From: an uncultured Muribaculaceae bacterium
Lineage (GTDB): Bacteria > Bacteroidota > Bacteroidia > Bacteroidales > Muribaculaceae
DNA: 22,338 bases
Direction of reading: 5' to 3'
Assembly: GCA_938039795.1 (NCBI GenBank)
Contig: CALHWU010000017.1
Location: 1 to 22,338, forward strand
The notes under the pieces are model-generated. The model did not search any database, had not been told where the DNA came from, and saw only the letters and a list, made by a program, of their open reading frames with translations. Below, piece by piece: positions 15,132 to 22,224 of the stretch. The position numbers and the translations under genes were made by a program. The stretch's first letter is position 1. The number at the start of each line of letters is the position of its first letter.

Positions 15132-16847
15132 CGCGTCGGGTCGCCGCGCGAAACGCATGAGGTGGGGGAGGCGGCGCGTATCGCAGCTGCGCTGCCTCCA
15201 CTGCGACACTTCTGTGAGTGTATAGTCATTTTCATACTCTTCGCGCCAGGAGTCGATGTCGGGCCCGTCGATGAGCAGCCATCCATGCTCAGGCATCTCA
15301 CGCGAGAAGAGCCGCATGCGGTCGCCGAGATAGAAATTCACAGTATAATAGCGGATAAGCGGATCGGTATGGTACTCATAGACCGGACCGGCGGCTTCGG
15401 CATCAATGACTGACTGTGCCAGAGGGAGATCGCTCTTTGTCGAGAGTACGGGCGGCAGGATGGCTGCCGAGAGAGTTACCAGGATAGTTATGACACAGGC
15501 AAGCATTACCGACGTCAGGCGTCGGGCAGCCTTGCGGCGGATCTCGCTCCAGCCCCAAAGTCCTATGACAAGGCAGAGCGGGAGCGCCCAGACACCGTTG
15601 GGACTGAGGGCAGCCGAGGTGACCGCTTCAAACTGCATGGCAGTGCGGGGCGACATGGCTGCCTCGACGCTTCCGGGCAAAGCCGCGGCGATCCATACGG
15701 CAGCCGGGAGCAGGATGCACAGCGACGCCATCAGTGCGGCAAACCACCGCATAGGCCGCATGCGCCGGACACGTTCCACCATCAGCATCATAAGATAGCC
15801 AATGAAAGGATAGGCCGGGAGAAGATAGACGCTGCGTTTGCTCTTGGGAATGCAGAAAAACAGCGTGATGACTACGGCCGCCACGACGCTATAGAGCGTA
15901 AGCGGTGGCAGCGAGCGCAGGCGCGCCAGCAGACGCGAGGGGGAGAATGACTCGCGATCCGGAAGGATACCGCGCCATTTTACTATCGTCAGGGCCATCA
16001 GCGCGAGCAGCGTGTAGGGCACCCATCCCCATATCAGTGTCAGTATCGGATACCAGAAGGGCTGGACGTGGCTTTCATAGGACATCGTGCCGGTCATGCG
16101 GCCGAAATTCTCCTCCATGGCGAGCCTCAGGAATTCTTCGCCCCCCTGGTGCCACGCTGCCACATACCAGAGAGCCGGGGCAAGGAGCGACAACAGTCCG
16201 GTCAGGGCCAGACGCCAGAAAAGCGGCCAGAAACGGCGGCCGATGATAAGACCGTAGACTCCGGCGACGAGGCACGGAAGAAGCATGCCGACCGGCCCCT
16301 TAGTGAGCACGGCGCATGTCATCAGCGCCACGGCTCCCCACGGCAACCTGCGCATCTGTCCCGATACGTAACCGGCCAGAACCATCATGGCCGATGCCAT
16401 GAAAAAAGTCAGCACCATATCTACGCGGCATGCCGACGCCGCGCGCCATACCTCGAAGCAGCTGACGGTAAGCAGTGCAGTGACGACCGATGCGGCCGCA
16501 GAAGCCCCTCCGCGGCGCACCCACCGCTGGGTGGCGACGGCGAGAGCTATGGCGGCCAGGGCCGACGGCAGCCGGGAGGTGTATTCGCCGACTCCGCCGG
16601 CGATCCATGACACAACGGCTATGCACCAGGCCAGGAAAGGCGGTTTGTAGGGGATGTCACCTCCGAACGACACCGGGAGCACCCAGTCGCCGCTCTGGAG
16701 CATCGACACGGCCACGATGGCCTCGCGCGGCTCCCCTTTGGTGTTGAACAACGTAAGGCCGAGCCACGGCAGAAAAAAGACTGCCGCCACTAAGGCGACG
16801 AGCAGCGCCGGATGGCGGCGCATGAAGGTCACAACCGATTGAATCAT
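15123..16847 (-). CDS. ArnT/PMT-type membrane glycosyltransferase
   Basis: An integral membrane GT-C enzyme that uses a polyprenyl-phosphate sugar donor on the outer face of the inner membrane; lipid A and protein are both known acceptors in this superfamily. The 574-residue product has an N-terminal membrane segment (about 13-34), then the first extracytoplasmic loop with NTKGEPREAIVA. Glu39 and Glu42 there are in the place of the catalytic acidic pair of ArnT/PMT proteins. YKPPFLAW and TSRLPSALAAIAL match the PMT_2 region. About ten further hydrophobic segments follow, then a soluble C-terminal domain (about 475-574). The gene diverges from the lipid kinase gene with only 49 bases between, and its -7 element lies four bases from the ATG. 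No lipid A or arabinose genes are nearby, so the sugar and acceptor are unknown. Confidence 0.88.
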   Translation of the reverse strand: MIQSVVTFMRRHPALLVALVAAVFFLPWLGLTLFNTKGEPREAIVAVSMLQSGDWVLPVSFGGDIPYKPPFLAWCIAVVSWIAGGVGEYTSRLPSALAAIALAVATQRWVRRGGASAAASVVTALLTVSCFEVWRAASACRVDMVLTFFMASAMMVLAGYVSGQMRRLPWGAVALMTCAVLTKGPVGMLLPCLVAGVYGLIIGRRFWPLFWRLALTGLLSLLAPALWYVAAWHQGGEEFLRLAMEENFGRMTGTMSYESHVQPFWYPILTLIWGWVPYTLLALMALTIVKWRGILPDRESFSPSRLLARLRSLPPLTLYSVVAAVVITLFFCIPKSKRSVYLLPAYPFIGYLMMLMVERVRRMRPMRWFAALMASLCILLPAAVWIAAALPGSVEAAMSPRTAMQFEAVTSAALSPNGVWALPLCLVIGLWGWSEIRRKAARRLTSVMLACVITILVTLSAAILPPVLSTKSDLPLAQSVIDAEAAGPVYEYHTDPLIRYYTVNFYLGDRMRLFSREMPEHGWLLIDGPDIDSWREEYENDYTLTEVSQWRQRSCDTRRLPHLMRFARRPDASL

Positions 16848-16851
16848 GCGG

Positions 16852-16859
16852 CAAATTTA
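16852..16859 (-). promoter_or_regulatory. -7 element nearly abutting the ArnT-like start codon
   Basis: On the minus strand TAAATTTG ends four bases before the ATG (TAAATTTG-CCGC-ATG). With the usual 3-5 base distance from the -7 element to the start of transcription, the mRNA would begin at or within about two bases of the start codon. The -33 is weak: TTAG at 21 bases. Confidence 0.6.
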
Positions 16860-16881
16860 ATGATATTTGGCGACAAATGCC

Positions 16882-16889
16882 TAACTTTG
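16882..16889 (+). promoter_or_regulatory. -7 element close to the lipid kinase start codon
   Basis: TAACTTTG ends seven bases before the ATG at 16897 (TAACTTTG-CACTCCT-ATG). The leader would be about three to five nt, too short for a Shine-Dalgarno site. No good -33 is seen at 19-21 bases; a TTTG at 16866-16869 is only 12 bases away. Confidence 0.6.
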
Positions 16890-16896
16890 CACTCCT

Positions 16897-17874
16897 ATGA
16901 ACAAGAAAAAATGTCTGCTCATAATAAATCCCATCTCAGGCACGGGCAATAAGCGCGGACTCGATGCCTTGGTGGCCTCGCGTCTTGCCGGCAACGGGCT
17001 GGAGGTGGAGGCGGCATGGACCACAGCCCATGGAGACGCCACACGTCTGGCACGGCGTGCGGCCGACGAGGGTTATGACTCCGTGATAGCGGCGGGCGGC
17101 GACGGCACGATCAACGAGGCGGCCACGGCTCTATGCGGCTCGAAGGTGAAGCTCGGCATAATCCCATGCGGCTCGGGCAACGGCCTGGCCCGGCATCTCG
17201 ACATACCGGTCGACACCCGTGCCTCGCTCGAGATCATAGCACGCGACTGCCCGGTGGCCTGCGATTACGGCTCGGTCAACGGACGACCCTTTTTCTGCAC
17301 CTTCGGAGTGGGATTCGATGCGGCTGTCAGCGATGCCTTCGCGCGCGGCAAGCACCGCGGACTGGTCAGCTACGTCAACAATACCATAAGGCAGTTCGTA
17401 AACTACAGCGCCGACGAATACATCATCCGCGCCAACGGTCAGATCATCACCGAGCAGGCGTTCCTTGTGGCCGTCTGCAACGCCTCGCAATATGGCAACA
17501 ACGTATATATCGCCCCGAAGGCCACTATGACCGACGGACTTCTCGACATCACAATAATACATGCCGGCAATCCGCTCTCGACAATGCTTGTCGGCGTCGA
17601 CACGCTGACAGGCTATACCTACCGCAACGCTCTGGTCGACACCATACGGGTGGCTTCCGCCACAATCGAGCGCAAGCATCCCGGACCGGCCCATATCGAC
17701 GGCGAGCCGGTGGCTCTCGGCGAGACTCTTGAGATAGAGTGCCATCCGGGGCAGCTGTGGCTCTATACCAATCCCGACGAACGCCCGTTCCGTCCGATAA
17801 TCACGCCTATCGCCTCTATGATACGCGAGGCCCGCTATTCTATCAACCGTCTTTTTCATCCCAGCCTCCGCTGA
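16897..17874 (+). CDS. Diacylglycerol/lipid kinase family protein (YegS/DagK type)
   Basis: Phosphorylates a membrane lipid alcohol such as diacylglycerol or a sphingoid base; the exact lipid is unknown. Bacteroidales make sphingolipids, so a sphingoid base is possible, but that is only inference. The 325-residue protein has the nucleotide-binding entry NPISGTG (11-17), the catalytic-domain signature GGDGT (67-71), and PCGSGNGLAR (90-99). The second beta-sandwich domain has the VGFDAAVSDAF strand and DGLLDITI. No membrane segment is visible; the family acts at the inner leaflet. The start follows a -7 element by seven bases. The dgt gene begins 16 bases after the stop and is probably in the same transcript. 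Confidence 0.93.
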   Translation: MNKKKCLLIINPISGTGNKRGLDALVASRLAGNGLEVEAAWTTAHGDATRLARRAADEGYDSVIAAGGDGTINEAATALCGSKVKLGIIPCGSGNGLARHLDIPVDTRASLEIIARDCPVACDYGSVNGRPFFCTFGVGFDAAVSDAFARGKHRGLVSYVNNTIRQFVNYSADEYIIRANGQIITEQAFLVAVCNASQYGNNVYIAPKATMTDGLLDITIIHAGNPLSTMLVGVDTLTGYTYRNALVDTIRVASATIERKHPGPAHIDGEPVALGETLEIECHPGQLWLYTNPDERPFRPIITPIASMIREARYSINRLFHPSLR

Positions 17875-17890
17875 AAAATATCTATAGCTC

Positions 17891-19234
17891 ATGACAATGG
17901 ACTGGAACCGCCTGATATGCGACAAGCGCTTCGGACTTGAGGATTACCACGACCCGCGGCGCGGGGTGCGCAGCGATTTCCAGCGCGACTATGACCGTCT
18001 GGTGTTCTCGTCGCCCTTCAGGCGGCTGCAGAACAAGACCCAGGTGTTTCCGCTGCCGGGAAGCATCTTCGTCCATAACCGTCTGACGCATTCGATCGAG
18101 GTGGCCTGCGTAGGCCGTTCGCTCGCCACGGAGGCGGCCATCGTGCTCCGAGAGCGTCATGCCGGGCAACCTTGGACGGCTAAATTCGATGCGATCGGCG
18201 AGATTGTCGCCGCGGGATGTCTGGCACATGATCTGGGCAACCCTCCGTTCGGGCATTCAGGTGAGAAGTCCATTTCCACCTTCTTCAGCGAAGGGGCCGG
18301 TCGAGAACTGCAGTCGGAGCTGACGCCCGGCCAGTGGGCCGATCTGACGCATTTCGAAGGTAACGCCAATGCTTTCCGTCTGCTGACCCATCGCTTCAAG
18401 GGGCGCCGTCCGGGCGGCTTCGCGATGACCTACTCCACACTGGCCTCGATAGTGAAATATCCTTACGAGTCGGTGCTTGCCGGCAAGAAGAGCAAATTCG
18501 GTTTCTTTACGTCGGAAAAGGAGGATTTCCGCCGGGTTGCCGACGAGCTCGGGATGCTTCCGCGCCACAGCGATGACGGCGCGCTCCGCTACGCCCGCCA
18601 TCCGCTGGTATATCTCGTGGAGGCGGCCGACGATATCTGCTATGAGATAATGGACATCGAGGATGCCCATAAGCTCGGGCTGCTTGCCACAGGTGAAGTG
18701 ATCGAGCTTCTGCTGGCATTCTTCGAGCCGGAGCGTCGCAAGCGCATTATAGCGAATATGGAGCGGGTGGATGACCCCAACGAGAAGATAGGCTATCTGC
18801 GGTCGAGCGTCATAGGCGCTCTGGTAGCAGCCTGCGCGCGCACGTTCACCGACAACGAGGAGGCTATCCTGGCCGGCGACTTCGAGGGGTGTCTCGTGGA
18901 GCACATCGCCGAGAGGGAGCGCGAGGGCTACAGGGCGTGCAGCGCGCTGTCGTGGGACAAGATATATCAGACCCCCGACGTAGTGGATCTGGAACTCGCG
19001 GGCACGTCGATAATCACATTCCTGATGGAGAAACTCGTGCATGCGGTGCTCAATCCCACGCTCAACTATTCGCGGTTGCTGCTGTCGAAAGTGCCGCAGC
19101 AGTATGAGGTGGATGCCCCGACGCTTTACGGCAAAGTGCAGGCGGTAGTGGATCACGTGTCGGGCATGACCGACGTCTATGCCCTTGATCTTTACCGGCG
19201 CCTGAACGGCATGTCGCTCAAAATCAACAACTGA
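17891..19234 (+). CDS. dgt: Deoxyguanosinetriphosphate triphosphohydrolase (HD-domain dNTPase)
   Basis: Hydrolyses dGTP (or other dNTPs) to the nucleoside and triphosphate, controlling dNTP pools. The 447-residue length matches the long bacterial dGTPase class. Motifs in order: SSPFRRLQNKTQVFPL (40-55), the first metal-binding histidine in HNRLTHSIEVA (His67), the HD pair in AHDLGNPPFGHSGE (His113, Asp114), and DDICYEIMDIEDAH with the later conserved Asp. There are two adjacent starts (MTMDW): 17891 and 17897. The first is 16 bases after the lipid kinase stop, so translation is probably coupled. Seven bases separate its stop from the convergent AraJ-like gene. Confidence 0.95.
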   Translation: MTMDWNRLICDKRFGLEDYHDPRRGVRSDFQRDYDRLVFSSPFRRLQNKTQVFPLPGSIFVHNRLTHSIEVACVGRSLATEAAIVLRERHAGQPWTAKFDAIGEIVAAGCLAHDLGNPPFGHSGEKSISTFFSEGAGRELQSELTPGQWADLTHFEGNANAFRLLTHRFKGRRPGGFAMTYSTLASIVKYPYESVLAGKKSKFGFFTSEKEDFRRVADELGMLPRHSDDGALRYARHPLVYLVEAADDICYEIMDIEDAHKLGLLATGEVIELLLAFFEPERRKRIIANMERVDDPNEKIGYLRSSVIGALVAACARTFTDNEEAILAGDFEGCLVEHIAEREREGYRACSALSWDKIYQTPDVVDLELAGTSIITFLMEKLVHAVLNPTLNYSRLLLSKVPQQYEVDAPTLYGKVQAVVDHVSGMTDVYALDLYRRLNGMSLKINN

Positions 19235-19241
19235 TCATCTT

Positions 19242-20399
19242 TCAGGCTCCCTGCGCGCCGAACCGGCGGTGGAGAATCCACAGGAATGTGGCTCCGGCAA
19301 GCGCGAACGGCACTCCGAGCAGCGCCGGAGAAGCGAGTCCCCAGCCGGCGCCGATGGCGAGTCCGCCGAGCCATGCCGAGACGGCATTCGATACATTGAA
19401 GGCTATCTGTATGCCTGCTCCTCCGAGCATTTCGCCACCCTTGGCGAATTTCACGATAAGATATTGCAGCGGGCCTCCGATGCCGAAAAGACCGAAGGAT
19501 GCCATGAAAGCCAGTATCAGCGACGGGATTTTGAACGTATCGAGCAGGTAGATCGCCGGCATTACGACCGCCATGGCCGCAGCAAGCGCTCCGCATACCA
19601 CCGACACGCTGTAGCGGTCGGCGAGCTTGCCCGAGCAGGCATTCCCGATGACCATGCCGAGACCAACCACCATCATGACGTAGGTCATAGCCGCGCCTGA
19701 AAATCCGGCCATCCGGGTCATGATCGGCTCGATATAGCTGAGCCAGCAGTAGACGCTTGCCTGACCGAAAAATACCCCGCCATAGATCAGCCATGGCGCA
19801 GGAGAGCGTAGGAAGCGGAACTGGCCCTTGATGCCGGTGTCGGGCAGCGGATCGAGTGCGGGAAGCCACAGGCGGAGCGTCACCACGGCAAGAAGCGCCA
19901 TAAAGGCCACGATGGCGAATGCGAAGCGCCATCCGGCGAGGTTGGACACGAGAGTGGCCAGCGGCACTCCCGCCAGATTGGCCACGGTCATGCCTCCGAC
20001 CATCACCGCCACCGCCTGCGCTCCGTGGCCTTTCGATGCGAGGCGCGAGCAGACGATGGCCCCGGCTCCGAAAAAAGCTCCGTGGGGCAGTCCCGACAGG
20101 AATCGTGAGCAGAGCAGCATCCCGAAGCCTGCTGACATGGCAGCCAGGAGATTGCCCAGAAGTATCAGAGCCGCCAGAAGCACCATAAGCCGCCGCAGCG
20201 GCATGCGGTGGAGCAGCACGAGAGCCGGGGCGCCTACGGCCACGCCGGCAGAGTAGAAGGATATGAGGTGGCCTGCCTTGACGATCGACACGCCGACCCC
20301 GCAGGCGACGTCGCCCAATATGCCCATCATGCCGAATTCGGCCACTCCGAGAGCGAATGTCCCCAGCGCCATCGCCAGAAGTCCCTTGCGGTTTTTCAT
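19242..20399 (-). CDS. AraJ-like MFS transporter (DHA1 drug/sugar efflux type)
   Basis: An inner-membrane proton-driven exporter of the major facilitator superfamily. The 385-residue protein follows E. coli AraJ closely from memory: LALGTFGLG-like LAMALGTFALGVAEFGMMG at the N-terminus, then SGLPHGAFFGAGAIV, GMTVANLAGVPL, FLRSPAPWLI, MTYVMMVVGLGMVIGN and KGGEMLGGAGIQIAFN. About twelve hydrophobic segments are seen. AraJ relatives export sugars or drugs, but the natural substrate is unknown, so I do not transfer the gene name. The start ATG (20397-20399) opens MKNRKGLL directly before the first membrane segment. Upstream lie a -7 element and a TACACCG inverted repeat that looks like an operator. 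No regulator gene is in the window. The stop is seven bases from the dgt stop. Confidence 0.93.
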   Translation of the reverse strand: MKNRKGLLAMALGTFALGVAEFGMMGILGDVACGVGVSIVKAGHLISFYSAGVAVGAPALVLLHRMPLRRLMVLLAALILLGNLLAAMSAGFGMLLCSRFLSGLPHGAFFGAGAIVCSRLASKGHGAQAVAVMVGGMTVANLAGVPLATLVSNLAGWRFAFAIVAFMALLAVVTLRLWLPALDPLPDTGIKGQFRFLRSPAPWLIYGGVFFGQASVYCWLSYIEPIMTRMAGFSGAAMTYVMMVVGLGMVIGNACSGKLADRYSVSVVCGALAAAMAVVMPAIYLLDTFKIPSLILAFMASFGLFGIGGPLQYLIVKFAKGGEMLGGAGIQIAFNVSNAVSAWLGGLAIGAGWGLASPALLGVPFALAGATFLWILHRRFGAQGA

Positions 20400-20408
20400 A
20401 TGAACTAA

Positions 20409-20438
20409 GTGTAATTTCTACACCGATTTGCCGGTGTA
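20409..20438 (-). promoter_or_regulatory. Operator-like inverted repeat upstream of the AraJ-like gene
   Basis: TACACCG (20419-20425) and CGGTGTA (20432-20438) are perfect inverted arms around a six-base spacer. A further GTGTA (20409-20413) forms a second, five-base inverted pair with TACAC (20419-20423). The site lies between the -7 element (20466-20473) and the ATG (20399), so a repressor bound here could block transcription. It could also fold as an RNA hairpin in the leader. The regulator is not in this window. Confidence 0.5.
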
Positions 20439-20465
20439 AGATTCCAGTCAGATATTTTCCGGCCG

Positions 20466-20473
20466 CAAAATTA
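20466..20473 (-). promoter_or_regulatory. -7 element for the AraJ-like transporter gene
   Basis: On the minus strand TAATTTTG is a full TAnnTTTG match, 66 bases before the start codon. No TTTG is found at the usual -33 distance. Transcription would start near 20462 and the operator-like inverted repeat would lie about 24-54 nt into the leader. Confidence 0.45.
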
Positions 20474-20523
20474 CAAAATCCTCGGCTATCCCCGCCGATT
20501 TCCTGCCATAGAATATATCCCCG

Positions 20524-20628
20524 AATCCGCGATGAGAATTTCCGGTGGAATTCGTCAAGCGATTTGTGTGTCTTATATCCCGATGATTTGACCTCTATAG
20601 GGCAGATCTTGTCCTTATGGCTTATCAT
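20524..20628 (-). pseudogene. Decayed 3' fragment of a DUF4143-type ATP-binding protein gene
   Basis: On the minus strand one frame reads DKICPIEVKSSGYKTHKSL, then DEFHRKFSSRI. This matches, from memory, the C-terminal PD-(D/E)XK-like part of the AAA ATPase plus DUF4143 proteins common in Bacteroidales, where IEVKSS is the recurring motif. A full gene of this type encodes about 400 residues. Here the P-loop and central parts are absent: only about 35 residues are recognisable, and an in-frame TGA is found at 20680-20682. After SSRI the frame no longer looks like the family and runs on, out of register, over the AraJ-like gene. I infer an internal deletion and decay. The name rests on memory of the family, not on a search. 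Confidence 0.62.
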
Positions 20629-20690
20629 AAGATGGCTTGATTCATTGGAGTGCTTAATTGGTTGTAAGCTAACGCAAAATCACCTATTGC

Positions 20691-20743
20691 GCACGAAACG
20701 GCAAAATGTTTTTCGGCGGATTTGCACGAAACGGCAAAGTGTT
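20691..20743. repeat. Two 20-base direct repeats with a 33-base period
   Basis: GCACGAAACGGCAAAATGTT (20691-20710) recurs as GCACGAAACGGCAAAGTGTT (20724-20743), identical at 19 of 20 positions. The second copy is framed by the inverted pair TTTGC and GCAAA (20721-20725, 20734-20738), the first by TTGC and GCAA. The pair lies just upstream, in minus-strand terms, of the DUF4143 remnant. It could be a regulatory site of the lost gene or the scar of a small mobile element. On the minus strand the period keeps frame and reads LPFRA twice, ending at a stop. Confidence 0.75.
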
Positions 20744-20860
20744 GGAGCGGTCAGGCGGCGACTCTCGGATGTTAAGTAGCTTCAAGAGAGGTTTCGTCGG
20801 GGTATAACAAGAACAGGCCTCCATTGCCAGCAAGGGGGCAAAAGGAAAATGTCTGCGCGA

Positions 20861-20892
20861 ATTGCACAATTCAGGGCAAACGACTATTTTTG
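20861..20892 (+). promoter_or_regulatory. Bacteroidetes-type promoter for pyrH-frr
   Basis: TTG (20862-20864, within ATTG) is followed after 20 bases by TATTTTTG (20885-20892). Both boxes and the spacing fit the consensus. Transcription would start near 20896, giving a leader of about 23 nt before the pyrH ATG. Confidence 0.72.
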
Positions 20893-20918
20893 CAGAAACA
20901 ATATAACCGTTAGCTGAA

Positions 20919-21629
20919 ATGAGATCGAAATACCAGCGCGTGCTGCTCAAGCTGAGCGGCGAATCGCTCGCCGGAGCCAAGGGCACCGGCATCGACACCG
21001 AGCGTCTCGGCCAGTATGCCGAGCAAATCCACCAGATAGCCTCCGAGGGTGTAGAGGTGGCGATAGTGATCGGCGGAGGCAATATCTTCCGCGGGCTGTC
21101 GGGCGCCACGCGCGGCTTCGACCGCGTGAAGGGCGACCAGATGGGGATGCTTGCGACCGTGATCAACTCCCTGGCGCTGAGCTCGGCTCTGGAAGCTGTG
21201 GGTCAGCCGGCAAAGGTATTCACGGCCATCAACATGTTTCCGATCGGGGAGCATTACAGCAAGTGGAAGGCCATCGAGGCGCTGCAGCGCGGCGAGGTGG
21301 CGATAATAGCGGGAGGCACGGGCAATCCGTTCTTCACCACCGACACCGGCAGCGCTCTGCGCGGCATTGAGGTGGAGGCCGATGTGATGCTCAAGGGTAC
21401 GCGCGTCGACGGCATATATACCGCTGATCCGGAGAAAGATCCTACGGCCACGAAATTCAGCGAGATCAGCTATGATGAGGTCTATACCCGCGGCCTGAAG
21501 GTAATGGATCTGACGGCTACGGCCCTCTGTAAGGAGAATGGTCTGCCGATAGTGGTGTTCTGCATGGATACGCCCGGCAATCTGGCCAAAGTGATAGCCG
21601 GCGAGCCGATCGGCACGCTGGTGTACTGA
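20919..21629 (+). CDS. pyrH: UMP kinase
   Basis: Phosphorylates UMP to UDP with ATP, an essential cytoplasmic step of pyrimidine nucleotide synthesis; the bacterial enzyme is a hexamer. The 236-residue length and the amino-acid-kinase fold motifs fit. KLSGES (11-16) is the phosphate-binding start. IGGGNIFRG (51-59), DQMGM (73-77), GGTGNPFFTTDTGSALRGIE (132-151) and DGIYTADPEKDP follow. The ATG at 20919 begins MRSKYQRVLLKLSGES, the normal N-terminus. A good promoter lies just upstream. The frr gene starts 37 bases after the stop, a widely conserved neighbour order. Confidence 0.97.
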   Translation: MRSKYQRVLLKLSGESLAGAKGTGIDTERLGQYAEQIHQIASEGVEVAIVIGGGNIFRGLSGATRGFDRVKGDQMGMLATVINSLALSSALEAVGQPAKVFTAINMFPIGEHYSKWKAIEALQRGEVAIIAGGTGNPFFTTDTGSALRGIEVEADVMLKGTRVDGIYTADPEKDPTATKFSEISYDEVYTRGLKVMDLTATALCKENGLPIVVFCMDTPGNLAKVIAGEPIGTLVY

Positions 21630-21666
21630 CCGGCCTATGTGTTAAAAACTAATCAAACTACCATAT

Positions 21667-22224
21667 ATGGAACCCAAAGATTTTTTGACTCCCGCAGAGG
21701 AGAAGATGGAGCTCGCGGTGGCTTATCTCGACGAGGCTCTGGCGCATATCCGCGCAGGCAAGGCCAATCCCAAGATCATCGACGGCATAAAGGTGGAGTA
21801 TTACGGCAGCGCTGTGCCCATCTCGCAGGTGGCCAATGTGTCGGTGCCCGATGCGCGCACGATCGCCATCACTCCCTGGGAGAAGCAGATGTTCAAGGAG
21901 ATCGAGAAGGCGATCATCAACTCGGAGCTGGGTATCACGCCGGAGAATAACGGCGAGGTGATACGTCTGGCTATCCCTCCGCTGACCGAGGAACGCCGCA
22001 AACAGCTCGTGAAGCAGTCGAAAGCCGAGGCTGAGCAGGCCAAGGTGTCGGTGCGCAACGCGCGCCGCGATGCTATCGACGGTCTGAAGAAGGCAGTGAA
22101 GCAGGGTATGCCCGAGGATGTGGAGAAGGACGCCGAGACAAGCGTGCAGAAGCTTCACGACAAGTATCTGAAGCGTATCGACGATGTGTTTGCGGCCAAG
22201 GAGAAGGAGATCCTGACCGTTTAA
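21667..22224 (+). CDS. frr: Ribosome recycling factor
   Basis: Splits post-termination ribosomes together with EF-G in the cytoplasm; essential in most bacteria. The 185-residue length is exactly typical. The N-terminal helix (PAEEKMELAVAYLDEALAHI) leads into RAGKANPKIIDGIKVEYYGS, the hallmark RAGRA-like segment. The inserted domain carries VANVSVPDARTIAITPWEK, and after it come IRLAIPPLTEERRKQLVK and VRNARRDAIDGLKK. The C-terminal helix ends KEKEILTV. The ATG follows a 37-base gap without its own clear promoter, so it is probably cotranscribed with pyrH. Confidence 0.98.
   Translation: MEPKDFLTPAEEKMELAVAYLDEALAHIRAGKANPKIIDGIKVEYYGSAVPISQVANVSVPDARTIAITPWEKQMFKEIEKAIINSELGITPENNGEVIRLAIPPLTEERRKQLVKQSKAEAEQAKVSVRNARRDAIDGLKKAVKQGMPEDVEKDAETSVQKLHDKYLKRIDDVFAAKEKEILTV

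Larger units (their letters stand above)
20400..20918. other. 519-base gap between the AraJ-like and pyrH genes
   Basis: This is the longest stretch without an intact gene. From left to right it holds the operator-like repeat and -7 of the AraJ-like gene (20409-20473), the remnant of a DUF4143 ATPase gene on the minus strand (20524-20628), an open stretch up to a TGA at 20680-20682, a 19-of-20 direct repeat (20691-20743), and the pyrH promoter (20861-20892). I see nothing definite in 20745-20860. Confidence 0.7.

Noticed and set aside
18257..19156. 299-codon minus-strand frame opposite dgt
   Set aside because: It lies entirely within the clear dGTPase gene on the other strand and shows no conserved motif.
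20684..20824. Minus-strand short frame containing two LPFRA repeats
   Set aside because: The repeat at protein level follows from the DNA repeat keeping frame. The rest of the frame is an antisense shadow of pyrH and has no start signal.
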